Shown piece by piece: positions 24,311 through 35,700 of a stretch of 64,000 nt of DNA. The notes under the pieces are model-generated. The model saw only the letters and a list, made by a program, of their open reading frames with translations, ran no database searches and was not told the DNA's origin. How positions within the stretch are numbered: the first letter of the stretch is position 1; each line of letters opens with the position of its first letter. The stretch spans positions 112,843,684 to 112,907,683 of the forward strand of contig NC_134644.1 in assembly GCF_030463565.1 (NCBI RefSeq), in the 5' to 3' direction. The translations under genes and the position numbers were made by a program. This DNA comes from Pelecanus crispus (Eukaryota > Chordata > Aves > Pelecaniformes > Pelecanidae).

Positions 24311-27300
24311 CAGAGAGAGGGGCTGCACTGATACTTAAGGGATCTATGACTGTACATGTGCTTCTGAATCTAGAGTGGTGTGTGCTTTCATTAATGAACT
24401 TCCATCTCTACCAGCCAAAGAGGAGGAAGGAGGCTTGCCCATCTATACTTATGTTTTATGTGAGTCCTGTATGTAAGTGCTGTTGAAAGCAGCACCTTGC
24501 TTGTGGCAGTCTGTGTAGCCAGCCACGTCAGTGTCCTTTGTGCACCTGTGTGTGTCTCTGGGATACACATTCAGCTTTGCTGATGGTTGAACATGCGAAC
24601 GGGAAAGCAGCAGCCACATCCATTGGCCTGGGATAGAGATCCCCGTCTGTCTGGGCACACTGGGCTGGGCTCCAGTGGCCAAGCAGGAGGAACCCCTGTG
24701 CCAGAAGCAGATGGAGGTGACGGTCACTTACCACACCCCTTAACAACTGGAACTTCTCCAAGACCCTACAGCTTTAAGACTCTGAACCTTCAACAATAAC
24801 GAAGGAGGTGCAGGCAGAGTCTGTGCTTATCAGTTGGGAAATGGAGCCTCCCATGAAGGTGAAGGCTGGAAGGTGGTGACTTCTGGCACACAGAGGATGG
24901 TTCCTGCTCCACTTGCAGATTTGCAACTTTTTGACATCAAAGTGTCATCACTTACATGACACTACCCAATCAGGTAGTCATCAGGATGACAGAGAAAAGA
25001 CATGTAAATCATTTATCAGCAAGGAACCATTGCCTTAGTAACTCCATTATGTCAAATACTGACATAACTGAAAAGTCTGAAATGGAAAAGATACCTCTAC
25101 TTACTAGTCCTAAGAAACAATGAAACTTTTTTTTAAAAAAACCCAACTGATAAAACCTAATAGGAAAGTGTATTCTAGTCTAACTTTACATCTGGTGTGG
25201 GTTCAGAACATATGGGACATATGGGAAGTCATTCACTCTGTACCACTGGGAGCCATTCCCTTACTAAGTGAGTGACAATAATGGCAGCTTGCTCCAGATC
25301 CTGGATTCTACACAGTTCCATCAAGTTAAAAAAGAACTTCCTGCCAAATGAGTTGATGTAAATTCCAAAAGCATTATTTCTTTGGCTGCAACCAACTTTC
25401 CCTGTTAAAGAAAAAGAAAACTTGCAGATACAGGCTTTCAGTTTTCCAGACCAGGTCTAAAAATCAGCAAGACATCCAAGTAATCTTTGCTTTAATCCCT
25501 CTGAATCAGGTTCATAAGAATTCACTAATAACTGTGCCCGTGCATCATTTCAATTTTTTGCCTGTCTCCGACCCAAAATACAAGGTTCCTACTTGCCAGG
25601 CATCATCTGCTGCACACCAAGAATACTTCTAAATTTATCTGACCACACTTACTAATATGTTTTGATTTAAATTACACCACCAGCTATGTTAACTAACATT
25701 AATTTAAAGCATATTTTCTTTTGTTTTCTTTTTCTTTCCTCCTATATGCTGAATATTTTTGCTAGAAAATTATGTGGCTGAGTTGGGGAGAAAATGCTGT
25801 TGAATAACTCTTTACATTTCCTCTGGATCCCCCCAAAATAATATGAATCTGTTCTGGTTCCTAGAGTCAGAGTGATGGGCAAGTTTCCCGGCAGCCAGCA
25901 GAAGAGTGAAAATTAAAGTATAATAAAACTAAACACAAAACTTGCATAGGACAGCTCCCTAGAGTTTCATAAATTTCTTTTGCATGAATTATTTTCTTGG
26001 AGTTTCAAACTATATCAAATCAGCATTGCAACATACAGAAAATCACTGCACTAAGCATAACATATTCAGAGGTGAAAACCACTCCTCAACTGAAGTGCAA
26101 TCGTAAGCATTGCAAAAAAAATCACTTCAAAGTGTCTGGAAACTTTTCTTTAAAAAAAAAAAAAAAAAGACTGCATTAATCAGCCCTTAAAGACTGTCAA
26201 ACGATGTCAAGGACACAAGTCTGATAACTGCCAAATAAGAAAAAAAAAAACCCAACCCACAAAGATAATTTGATAATTTCCAATAAAAATAACCGCAATG
26301 CCAATTTTGTTTCACTAAGGTAAAAGCTGTAAAACCACATTCTAAATTTGGGTAAGAATGGTCGTATGTTACTTGTATTCCTTGAAGTGAGTAGCACTCA
26401 TTTTAGCTGCAAAAATTCAGTTTGACTCCCACCCACCCCCACCCTGAGTAAAATATAGATACCTAGCATTTAAAACTTACTTTGCAGTACCTGCCCATGT
26501 GGAAAGAGTGGATGGGGATTTTTTTTTACCTAAAAGCCAAACCTAGCCGTTGGTTAAGGTGGCCATGGCTGGATGACACGCCTGTCCACTCGCTTGCAGT
26601 TGCTTGTGGCCATGCCCAGCTGCGTTACGAGGTCATGAATCTGCTGGAGCTGTGCAAACAGGTCCCTGCTGAGGGTGCGTGTCAAGAGCTGCTGTGTCAG
26701 GATGACTACAAGGATGGAAACTGGAAGAAGCTGGTGTAACACCAGAGGCTTTGCTCCAGGGTCTGATTGATTCTGTCTGCCTGACAGTCTGGGCGTGGTG
26801 TGAGAAGAGATCTAACCTTAGTATCCCATGTAATTACCTATTATGCTGTCTAATTACCTCTAATTGCCTATTATTTATAAAATGCCATATGCACAGAGTA
26901 TTATTAAAACTTCTCTGTGGTAGCAGAGTCCTGTTCTTGTCAGTGTTTCTTGTGTAGAAGGCACTTCCTTTATGTACTAACACGACAATCTGGACATTAA
27001 ACTGGTTCTGACATAACTTTTTTGGTCATCATTTCAATCTCTTATAAAAAGAGACAACTCAGAAACAAAACACGTAAGGTGAATGCTGAAAACATGGAAA
27101 CCAAACACTGATTATTCTAACATTAAATTTTGGAAGAAATATATTTTTACCTCACTTAGCCTATAACATACCCAAATCTCTCCTCCATATAGCTCTGATA
27201 GGGAAGATGTAAGAAAAATACCCATGATCAACTATGAGAATCGATATACAGTACATACTGGATAATATGTAAATGTTCTCAATTTAATTTTCAGATGATG

Positions 27301-30300
27301 TAGTACCATAATGTAGGAGGTTCTACATATAAGTGATACATTATAAATGATAAAGCGAACTTTAAAGTAAACCTAGACAAAAAAATGTTATTTTTGTAAA
27401 CACACCCAAAGACCACCAGGTGTCTCTGTAATAAAAGGAATGTAAAAATGTAATGTTTAAAAAAAAAAAAAAATCACTCTCCAACCCACAAAAAAAGCCC
27501 CTAAGGATCAGTTCAAGCTGTTCTAAAAACTGAAGTTACACGGAAAGGTGAAATGTTAATACAAGATCGGCCAAATTCTGCTGCCAGTGTCAACAGTATT
27601 AATGCCATCACAATTATGTTTTTAATTCAGATTCTACTTCATGTTGTGCCTTGCAAAAACTGCAAGCATTCTCATGCAAAGCATGTAAAAAGATCCCCAA
27701 AGTGTACCAGAACATGTGCAATTATCTGTTCTTCTAATTAGACATGAAATTATTTCACTGCAAGTTTATCACTACTTTGAATTTAACTATGATTAATGAC
27801 AACCATATTACTGGTTTAGTTCATTTTATGAAACAGACTTAGGCTGTATCTATAGGAAGGTACTGACACAGTTAAAGTGGTACAAACTCACTATCACAGA
27901 TGCAGATGCTACGGGAAGATACTACATATGAGTACAGCTTATTCCTGTAATGGAAGAGAAATAAACAGCACTAATATAAACTATTTATAGCAGCATAACT
28001 TCGCATATTGTCTATTACAAAATTCAATACTGAATGATACAGTTACTGATATTCTTGTTTGTAAAACTACTTGTGTTGCACATGAAGACAAACACTTGCG
28101 GTAGCTGGCATGGAGTTAGAGTGCATAGATGTGTTTTGTAAAAATGTAACACCACAAGAAGCATTTGTTCATAAATGTGCATTTATCACTTTCAAATTAA
28201 AGTACATATCCTCCCTTCCCCTTCATCACTACGGTCTATCTGGTTTATGTGAACAGCTACTTGAGTAGTATTTATTTTGAGTTTTGTTTTGCTTAATATG
28301 TCTTTGACAGCAGTTCTTAATTGTGAGCACTGTAATCTTAACTGTTTGATAAAAGGTAAATACCAAGGAGGTGAATATTCCCAAAGTACGGAACACCTGT
28401 ACCTTATTAAGTAATAAGAAACATATTTTTCTATACCTTCAAAAAGAAATATCTTTTAATTTTGAAATTAATAAGTTAACTCTGGGACTACTTCTACTAA
28501 AATTGAAATATCTATTTTTCCACACATTCTCAGATTTCACGTAACAGCAAGGAAAACATGAATAGCTGGAAAACATTTTGTATAAAATCTTTGTGTAAAT
28601 GTTCAGAAATAGTATTTTGTAAACTTCATTTTGATGTTTACATGTTTCACGTTCTATAATAGCAAATATATTTACTGAATAATATACAATGAAGTCAAAA
28701 TACACAGTAAAATTTATATAAAACAAGTAGTAAAATATACCCCAAAATAGTAGCATCATCGAGAGATAATCCTGGTGGCAAAATTAGAAGACATGTGAAT
28801 CTCTTGGTTTGTTTTCTTCATCAGATAGAACCCCTTCTCTCTTCAGCATCTCAGCTTCTTGGCTTTTCATAACTTGCAACTTCTTCCCTCCCTACCATAA
28901 GCTCTTGAGGTAGGGTGCATTATCATCTCACCATCAAAACTAGCCCCAAAACTTTGTCCATCTCAGAATGCTCTTCCATCTTCTATGCCTTTTTCTCATT
29001 CCAGCTCTCATTTTACCTTTTTTCCTCTTTTTTCCCTGTCTGTCTTCTTTTCTCTCTTTCTACTTTTCCTTCCCCTCTGTACACTTTTGGTCTGACCCTT
29101 CCCTACGACCTTTCATGCCTGGCTGGGCAGTGCTGGGAAGTCTCCTTTAGCATGGTGTCACAGATACACTGTTCACTGTGTAATAATGATGTGCACAAAG
29201 GACTTAAATACTCTAAGTATTTTATTTATGCCTATGTGTATTGAAACAGACCTTGGTATTCTGTTTACAATGTTAATGAGTCTTGGACAGGAAATTATTT
29301 GAAAGAGATTATTTCTGTCAAGGCAAAATTCCACACATTCCAGCAAAAATAAGTCCACATTCTACAATTAGACAGAGTTACAGAGAAGTCCTTTTCCCTG
29401 CCCTTCACACAGGGCAAGAAGAGGCACAACCTGCAAAACCAGACTGAAAATCCTGCAACAGCAAAAAAGCTCTGAAAAGCAGCCTTCAGCAGGCCATGAG
29501 GCAAGGCTTGTATCTTGCCATTGTTGAACCCTCCTATCTATCAGATTCAAAAAAAGAACAATCTGGGACAGCAGGACCATTAAATCTTTCTACACAACAT
29601 GGATTGGAAAGAGCCTTTGAAACCTTGTAGGTGGACTTGTCTGTTCAATTTCCCATGTTTCATTGATTGCTGATCTCCCTATAATGCACAATTTTTCCTG
29701 CAGTACCTCCCAGGACTTCAGCAGTATTCTCTGTGCTTTTTGCTTCTTATACTTCTCTTTCTTTTCATACCTCCTGCTCAGTTCACTTACCAGTCATCCC
29801 TTTTCTTCTCTAATTATCTTGCTTATACTAAACTAAACAGTGAGTTTTGTAACCTATTAATAGTAATCTATTAATGCTGTGCTTTTTTCAAATGAAATGT
29901 TCATAGTAGAAAAAATACAAACACAAAAACCCCTTGAGATTTCTCTAGAGCTCATCTATCATTACCTTAGTTTTTCTTTTGCATGTCACATACTTTCCCA
30001 CGATACTTTGTTATTTGGCTTCAGTGCAAGAACTGTCTTTTATATGCACATCACATTTTAGGCAGTAAAGCTGCATTATAAATTGTGTAAATAAATATAG
30101 CATAGTGTTGTGTATGTGGGTGTACATCAATTTAGTTACAAAGAACTAAATATACAGTTATAGATAGATAGATATAGTTCAAGAATAGTGTACAGGCTTG
30201 CAGAAGATGACTTTGGCTTGCAAAATGCAAAAGTTAGAAAAATCGTATTGCATTCCAGAGAGAATAAACTTCAAAGCTGACAAAAAGGACTTAAAGGATG

Positions 30301-30690
30301 TGCAAAAAGCTTTATTCAAATCTATACAAAACTATATAAAGTGTTCCTTTCACTTTGAAAGTTGTTTAAAGCCAACTGTGAACTGTCTGAGTTAGGGAAC
30401 AGGATTATACTAATTTAACAGTTACTTGGCTATTCCCATTTTCTCCTGTATAGATTTCCCACTAAAGGACTGATGGGGTAAATTGTTCTCATTGTCTCAG
30501 TCTAGACAGCAGCTAGATTAGGATCAAAACAGATGCCAGCTCTCATTTTGTCAGGCATACAGACACCACTTAGCTAACTGTGGTATACAGAAAGTGAAAT
30601 GCTGTGGAACAGAAATTCTCTGTATTCAGTGACTAATTCTCATAATTATCCAACACAGATGTTAGCAACATATTATTTGTCCTGTTGACA

Positions 30691-30718
30691 GGGGTGGGGG
30701 GGGAGGAGGAAAAAAAAA
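30691..30718 (+). repeat. G-rich/A-rich purine tract with G-quadruplex potential
   Basis: An uninterrupted G-rich stretch with one T (GGGGTGGGGGGGGAGGAGG) is followed by nine A. It has enough G-runs for a possible quadruplex on the + strand. Confidence 0.7.
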
Positions 30719-31054
30719 GTGATACAGTCTTATCAAGATGTGTAATGCTGCATAATCTTTCAGTGAAAAGCAGGTAAGAAAAAGATACATCCACCATAGG
30801 CCAGAGTCAGATACTTTTGAATTCTAATGTGAGCTATGGCATACACTCCCAGGTCTTGACCTATTTCTTAACCAATAAACCTGTGATATGGTTGTTGGCT
30901 TTTCCAAAGGGCTGGACAACTCTGGGGATCATTTGATGAATCCAACATGCTGTAACCACAAAGTGTGAAGTGAAGGGGAGGTTCTCACCAGGCCAGGTAT
31001 GGACTAGTGAGGAAGGTAATGAATAGCCAGTTCATTTTTATTGCTAGAGAAGAA

Positions 31055-31101
31055 CGTGTATCTACATACATGTAGATACACGCGTGTGCGCACACACACA
31101 G
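31055..31101. repeat. 28-bp near-perfect palindrome abutting alternating purine-pyrimidine DNA
   Basis: Bases 31055-31067 are the exact reverse complement of 31070-31082, with a 2-base centre. Bases 31079-31101 then alternate in GT/GC/CA steps (CGCGTGTGCGCACACACACA), a Z-DNA-prone arrangement. The whole lies about 1.3 kb upstream of the TMX3 start codon. Confidence 0.9.
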
Positions 31102-31328
31102 AGAGCAGCCCAAAAGTGAGGCAACTGCAATGCTTCCTGCTTTTGGAACGCATCATTAGAAGAAACTTGCACACTGAAGTCAGAGGAACTGAATTGTCAC
31201 TGGAAAGAATCTATCCTTCTCCCACAAAGACCTCAAACATTTGCAAGTACAGCTGAGGAAAGTAACTCCAGTATAGGGGAGAAAGGCCTATGTAAGAACT
31301 TACACTGAAGGAGTCAAAAGTGAAAAGG

Positions 31329-31745
31329 ATCATGGAATCACAAAATGGTTGAGGTTGAAAGGGACCTCTGGAGGTCATCTGGTCTAAGCCCCTGCTCAGG
31401 CAGGGTCACCTAGAGCTGATTGTTCAGGACCACATCCAGGTGGCTTTTGAATATCTCCAGGTGGGAGACTGGTGGGCAGTGCTCGGTCACCCTCACAGTG
31501 AAAAAGTGTTTCCTGACATTCAGAGGGAACCTCCTGTTTCAGGTTGTGCCCATTGCCTCTTGTCCGGTCACTGGGCACCACTGGAAAGAGCCTGGCTCCG
31601 TCCTCTTGGCATCCTCCCTTCAGGTACTGAAGGGTACATACATTGATAAGATCCCCCTGAGCCTTCTCTTCTCCAGGCTGAATAGTCCCAGACCTGGTTT
31701 AACTGAACTTTTTAAAAAAAGGTTTCTCAGCTGGACTACTTGCCC
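31329..31745 (-). mobile_element. CR1 LINE 3'-end fragment
   Basis: The + strand begins ATCATGGAATCACAAAATGG, then GGTTGAGGTTGAAAGGGACC and TGGAGGTCATCTGGTC, and ends near CTTCTCCAGGCTGAATAGTCCC. This is the antisense of a CR1 3' terminus, so the element points left. It is 5'-truncated and well diverged. Open frames of 61-123 codons here are remnants or shadows of the CR1 ORF2 tail. It lies about 300 bp upstream of the TMX3 CpG island. Confidence 0.85.
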
Positions 31746-32000
31746 TTCCAGGACGTGCAGATCTGTACTGAAAAAAAGACAAGCTAGTTGAAGATAGGAA
31801 AGATTATAACAGGTTTGAAAGAATGAGCAAAGCTAAAGAGAATGATACAGACATCAAGCAGCAGTGAGCAAGCCTGTGCTTTTCCTAACCGTGCTGAAGG
31901 AGGGGTGCTGACATAGCAGTATCAGTCAGTGGAACGGGATGAGCTCCACCCATGGAAGACAGCAGGCAACATGACAGGTACTACACGTTTTTCTGCTGAA

Positions 32001-32300
32001 ACTCACTTTCCAAGGAATCAGAGCATAGATTTCCTTGCATGAGAGAGTCTGGCGGGCCCCAACTCTGGAAACCACTGGGGAAACGACAACGTCCACGCAC
32101 ACCGCGTCCCGTCACCGTGGCAGGGTGTCACAATTGCCCCCCCCACCTCCAAGGGCGCCTTTCGGCGGCGCGGAGACCCGGCAGTCGGCCGGGCCGGGCC
32201 GTGGCTGCCGTTACTCCCCTCAGGCCGAACCGCCGCCTCCGCCGTCCCACGCGCAGCCCGCATCACCTGGTGGAAAGCGGCCCCCAACGGCCGCCGCCGC
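32001..32300 (-). other. Possible non-coding first exon of a divergent gene (CCDC102B candidate)
   Basis: On the minus strand, CCTTGGAAA followed by GTGAGT (complement of 32001-32006) is a good splice donor, and it sits at the edge of the CpG island that also drives TMX3. In mammals TMX3 is head-to-head with CCDC102B, so a short non-coding first exon ending at 32007 is a reasonable candidate. No start site, cDNA or coding exon supports it within this window, so the gene name is only an inference from synteny. The exon's upstream limit is a guess. Confidence 0.25.
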
Positions 32301-32700
32301 CCGCGGCTCCCGCGCCTGCGCAGTGGGGAGAGGTCGACGCCGCCGCGCGCCGCTTCCCTTTCCGGCCGTGGCGGGGCTCCTGTCAACATGGCCGCGGCGG
32401 GAGGGCTGCGGCGGGGGTGGCTCCTCTGGGCGGCAGGTAACCGCCCGGCCGCCGCCGGCCGCTCCGAACCGGGGGCTGTGGTCTGGCGGGCCGAGCGGGG
32501 AAAAGCGGCGGGAGAAGGGCCGAAGGGAGCAGCGGGCAGCGCTGCGGCGACCGGGGCGGGCGGGAGGTGCGGGGCATCGGGGAAGGCTGGGGCTGTGGGA
32601 AAGCGTTGGAGGCGTGAGGGGAGAGGGGGAAGGGCGCGCTGGCTGCGAGCCTGTCGGGCTGGCGTGGGTGAGCACCACCAGAGTTTGGTTTGGAGTTCGC
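32040..32700 (+). promoter_or_regulatory. TMX3: CpG-island promoter of TMX3
   Basis: A dense CpG and GC-rich block spans the first exon and contrasts sharply with the AT-rich flanks. An NRF1-like site, GCGCCTGCGCAG, lies at about 32312-32323, some 65 bases upstream of the start codon. GC boxes (for example CGGGGCGGGCGGG near 32552) lie in intron 1. No TATA box is evident, which is usual for a housekeeping CpG promoter. The transcription start probably lies between about 32200 and 32380, but the sequence alone does not fix it. The long open frames across this block on both strands (for example 32018-32749 minus and 32035-32787 plus) are due to GC richness. Confidence 0.8.
32388..32436 (+). CDS. 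TMX3: TMX3 coding exon 1
   Basis: Codes for residues 1-16, the start of the signal peptide ([16 protein letters not shown]), plus the first base of codon 17. It ends GGCAG with donor GTAACC. It lies inside the CpG island. The 5' UTR upstream is not delimited. Confidence 0.95.
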
Positions 32701-35700
32701 TCACGGTGCGCTTTTCCTTCCCTCGCAGTGGTTGCACATGTGGTGGCATCAGGTGCGGGTTTTGTTGAGGATCTAGATGAGTCGTAAGTACTGGGGTGTC
32801 TTGCCTTATTACTTAAATATTGTTTGTCTTTTTGCGGGGCGGGGGACGACCTCAGAGTGACGGCTTTGTGCAGAGTGTGGTTGTCAAGAAAGCTACACTG
32901 GAAAAGTTTGTCTTTTTCTTAGTAGGAATGGCAGAAAGATTGTGGCCTGTATTAAGTAGGTGCAATTAATGAAGCTGAGGAAGCAGTTTTTTTTTTTTTT
33001 AAAGTGGCTGTTACAGGTGCTGTTGCCAAAAACGCTGTCAGGCTTCCTTGCTCTTTCTTTCTTTTTGATACAGTAAATATATTGGTGGATTGATGCCTGC
33101 CCCAAATAAAAGCTGATTGCATTTAACCACATTCTTCATTAGAGTTTGGTGTGTAGCTGCCACAAGGAGTTGGGAGAATGAGAGTAAGTGCATTCATGCA
33201 TGGAGGAGGTGGCCTGCAGGACTAGTTCATGGCTGCTTGAAATGCCAGTTATATTCCAGTGTAAAAATGTGATTTTACAACAGATCTAGCCCTGAGACTG
33301 TGGAGGTGTTGAAATGGGTAGTCGTGCCCTTAACTTGGTTGTGTAGTGTCATTGTTCGTGTACTGCCTTGCTTTAGCAGTTCGGTGTCTATGTACTTGCT
33401 GTTCCAAATAAAAACTAACTTTCCAAAAATGAAATTAATTTTTTTGTCAGATCAGCAGGTTGATCTAGAGTGCTACAAAGCAGCACAATTATTAGAATTG
33501 AAATAGAAGGTATAGAAAATACTAGCTGGTAGGGGAGAAGGTGGCATTAGATGGCTGCTTTACAAATTTAAGTTAGTCGAAGGTGGTGTTTTCATGAGGG
33601 TTCAGTCCACGATAAATTACATCATAGAGCTAAACAGTCAGAAAGCTATTCACTTTTTTTACCATATTGCTTATTCAGCTAGAGCAGATAATCATAGAAT
33701 CAAATGAAGTGCAGTGGAATTATGGGGGAGGGAATGGGAATGTATGGAAGGAATACTGGAGAGAAATGCATCAGTATCTCTGGTGTTTAAAGTGTTGTGA
33801 AAAAGCAACTGAAGCACATGAACTGCTTGGACCTGATTTTCAAAGCTTGTTTTTGAAACATGCCTCATATTTTCAATGACTGAAAATAAAGAGGCTAAGT
33901 GAATAAAATAGTGTGTATCTGTGCTCTCACGTCACATTCCCGTATCATGTTTCCATAGGTGTAAAATTAAATGTAATTGCTGTTCTGAAGAAGCGTATTT
34001 CTTTTTTGAAATAGCTGATAAAGGAAAAACCTATTTTAGAACACTTGGATTTTTCAACTACAAAACTATGCAGGAGCCTGTATTTGCAATTGGGAATAAG
34101 AGTTAAATGGTGAGCTGTTCAGGACAGGGTTTTGTGGGGGTTTTTTTGTTTTTTTTTTTTTTTTTCTTTTTAGCTAATTGGCAAATGGTGAAAAAGGTCA
34201 GGAAAACAGTTTTTAAAAAAAAAAGATTGGGAGCAGCGACTGGTGAAAGTTTCAGGTTTTCCATTTCATAGATACCTAAATATTATGGCATTTTTGCTGT
34301 TGCTGAAAACTTTGGGGTTTGTTTGAATTTTGGTAGTTGCAAATAGTGCCTACTAGCACAAGGTGCAGGACCCTTTCCCAAGCTTACAGGATATAGGAAA
34401 ACAAGTAGCACAGAAGAACTAACAGGTGCAAGTTACCCAGCATCACCCAATTGGGCTGTGGAAAGGATGCAAAATAAAAGCTGTGGTTCCTATCAGCTTG
34501 TGACGATCGAACTGCTGGCTGCCTCAGATCAGTACTCATCTTGTGATATTTACTGACTTGTTCCAGAGTGGTAACAAAGCAGATAAGTAACCTGACTAAA
34601 AAAGGAAATATTTTTCTGTCTGTGAGGATGCATTGGTGGCTCAGCCTAGGATCAGAGGCATCAGAAACAGTGCAAGGAGGGTGAGAAGGGAGGCAGAGAG
34701 GAATAGAAACAGCAGCTGGGTTGGTTTAAGGCCTTTGGAAATGTAGTCTTGGTCTCAGTTTTGCTTCATGCTGGTTTCTTTCAACCGTTATTCATTAAGT
34801 GGGGTGTGTGGATTAAGTGGAGGTTGAGATAACATTTGATCATGTAGTGCCAAATGTTGGAAAGTTGTATGTATTTGAGACATACGATTTTGATTCAAGG
34901 ATATGCAACACCTGTGTCATCTTTCCACCAGTATGATTGTGCCCATGTCAGCTGACAGGGAGAGGATTGCATAGGACACCTAAAAAGAGACGCTGAAATT
35001 TTACGCTTGGAAATGTGTTTACAAGGCCTAGAAACAGTGCCTTCAGAAAATCCTTAAATACCCATTTGTACAAAGATTCCTGTTTTTATTCAACAGTATG
35101 TTGAACTTTTCTTAATATTGTCTAATAATTTAATCATCGACATTACCAAAACTAGAATGAGTTTAAACAGTTGGGTTTTGCCACACTTCAGATTTTAGTT
35201 TCTGTGGAAGCTGATTAAATAGGTGCTTGTAAATGAGTGGTACAACTTGAAATTTACTATTGTAAAAATGACAGTGTTTTTCATAATATCTTAGGCCAGT
35301 TATTAAATTCCATTGGAATGTTCTGCCTCTAGACATTTCCTTCCTTTCCCTCTTTCCCTTGCTGTCTACTGGTTTTGTAAGATTTCAGTCTACCTTTCTC
35401 AGTGCTTTAATGCTCTTCGCAATCTCCCATAACAGTTATACTGTGGCAGGGGGAGGAGGACATTTAATTGTAAATTCTTCTTTTAAAAACCAAAGGTTAT
35501 ATTCTAAATTGAAGCATAGCCCAGGATCTGATGATTCACTAGCTGCTTTCTGCCTCTTGCATCATAACCAATTATTTGACATTGTAATTGGAAGTTAACT
35601 GGAGCTTCATTAGAGTTCTCAAGAGATGCTAGATTCTAACTAGTTCTTTCATTAGCTCTGTAGCACTTAGGGTGGTGAAGTAAATTTTTAATGAGGTGGT

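Larger units (their letters stand above)
24450..31328. other. Mostly AT-rich non-coding DNA, nothing firmly recognised
   Basis: No exon can be supported. Local features are a pyrimidine-rich tract at about 28960-29100, a short GATA/TAGA run near 30158-30178, a G-rich then A-rich block at 30691-30718, and the palindrome described at 31055. The + frame at 26482-26739 (85 codons) looks mildly protein-like in its second half, but I cannot assign it. Confidence 0.5.

Noticed and set aside
1-32000. Search for CCDC102B coding exons on the minus strand
   Set aside because: No minus-strand frame resembles its coiled-coil protein. At most a non-coding first exon is present near the CpG island.
32018-32749. 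243-codon minus-strand open frame (and 250-codon + frame at 32035-32787) over the CpG island
   Set aside because: Proline-, alanine- and arginine-rich frames open on both strands at once because the GC-rich sequence lacks stop codons. They overlap TMX3 exons 1 and 2 and their intron.
33685-33700. AATCATAGAATCAAATG as a CR1 end
   Set aside because: The resemblance to the CR1 terminal repeat is limited to a few bases, and no CR1 sequence follows on either side.
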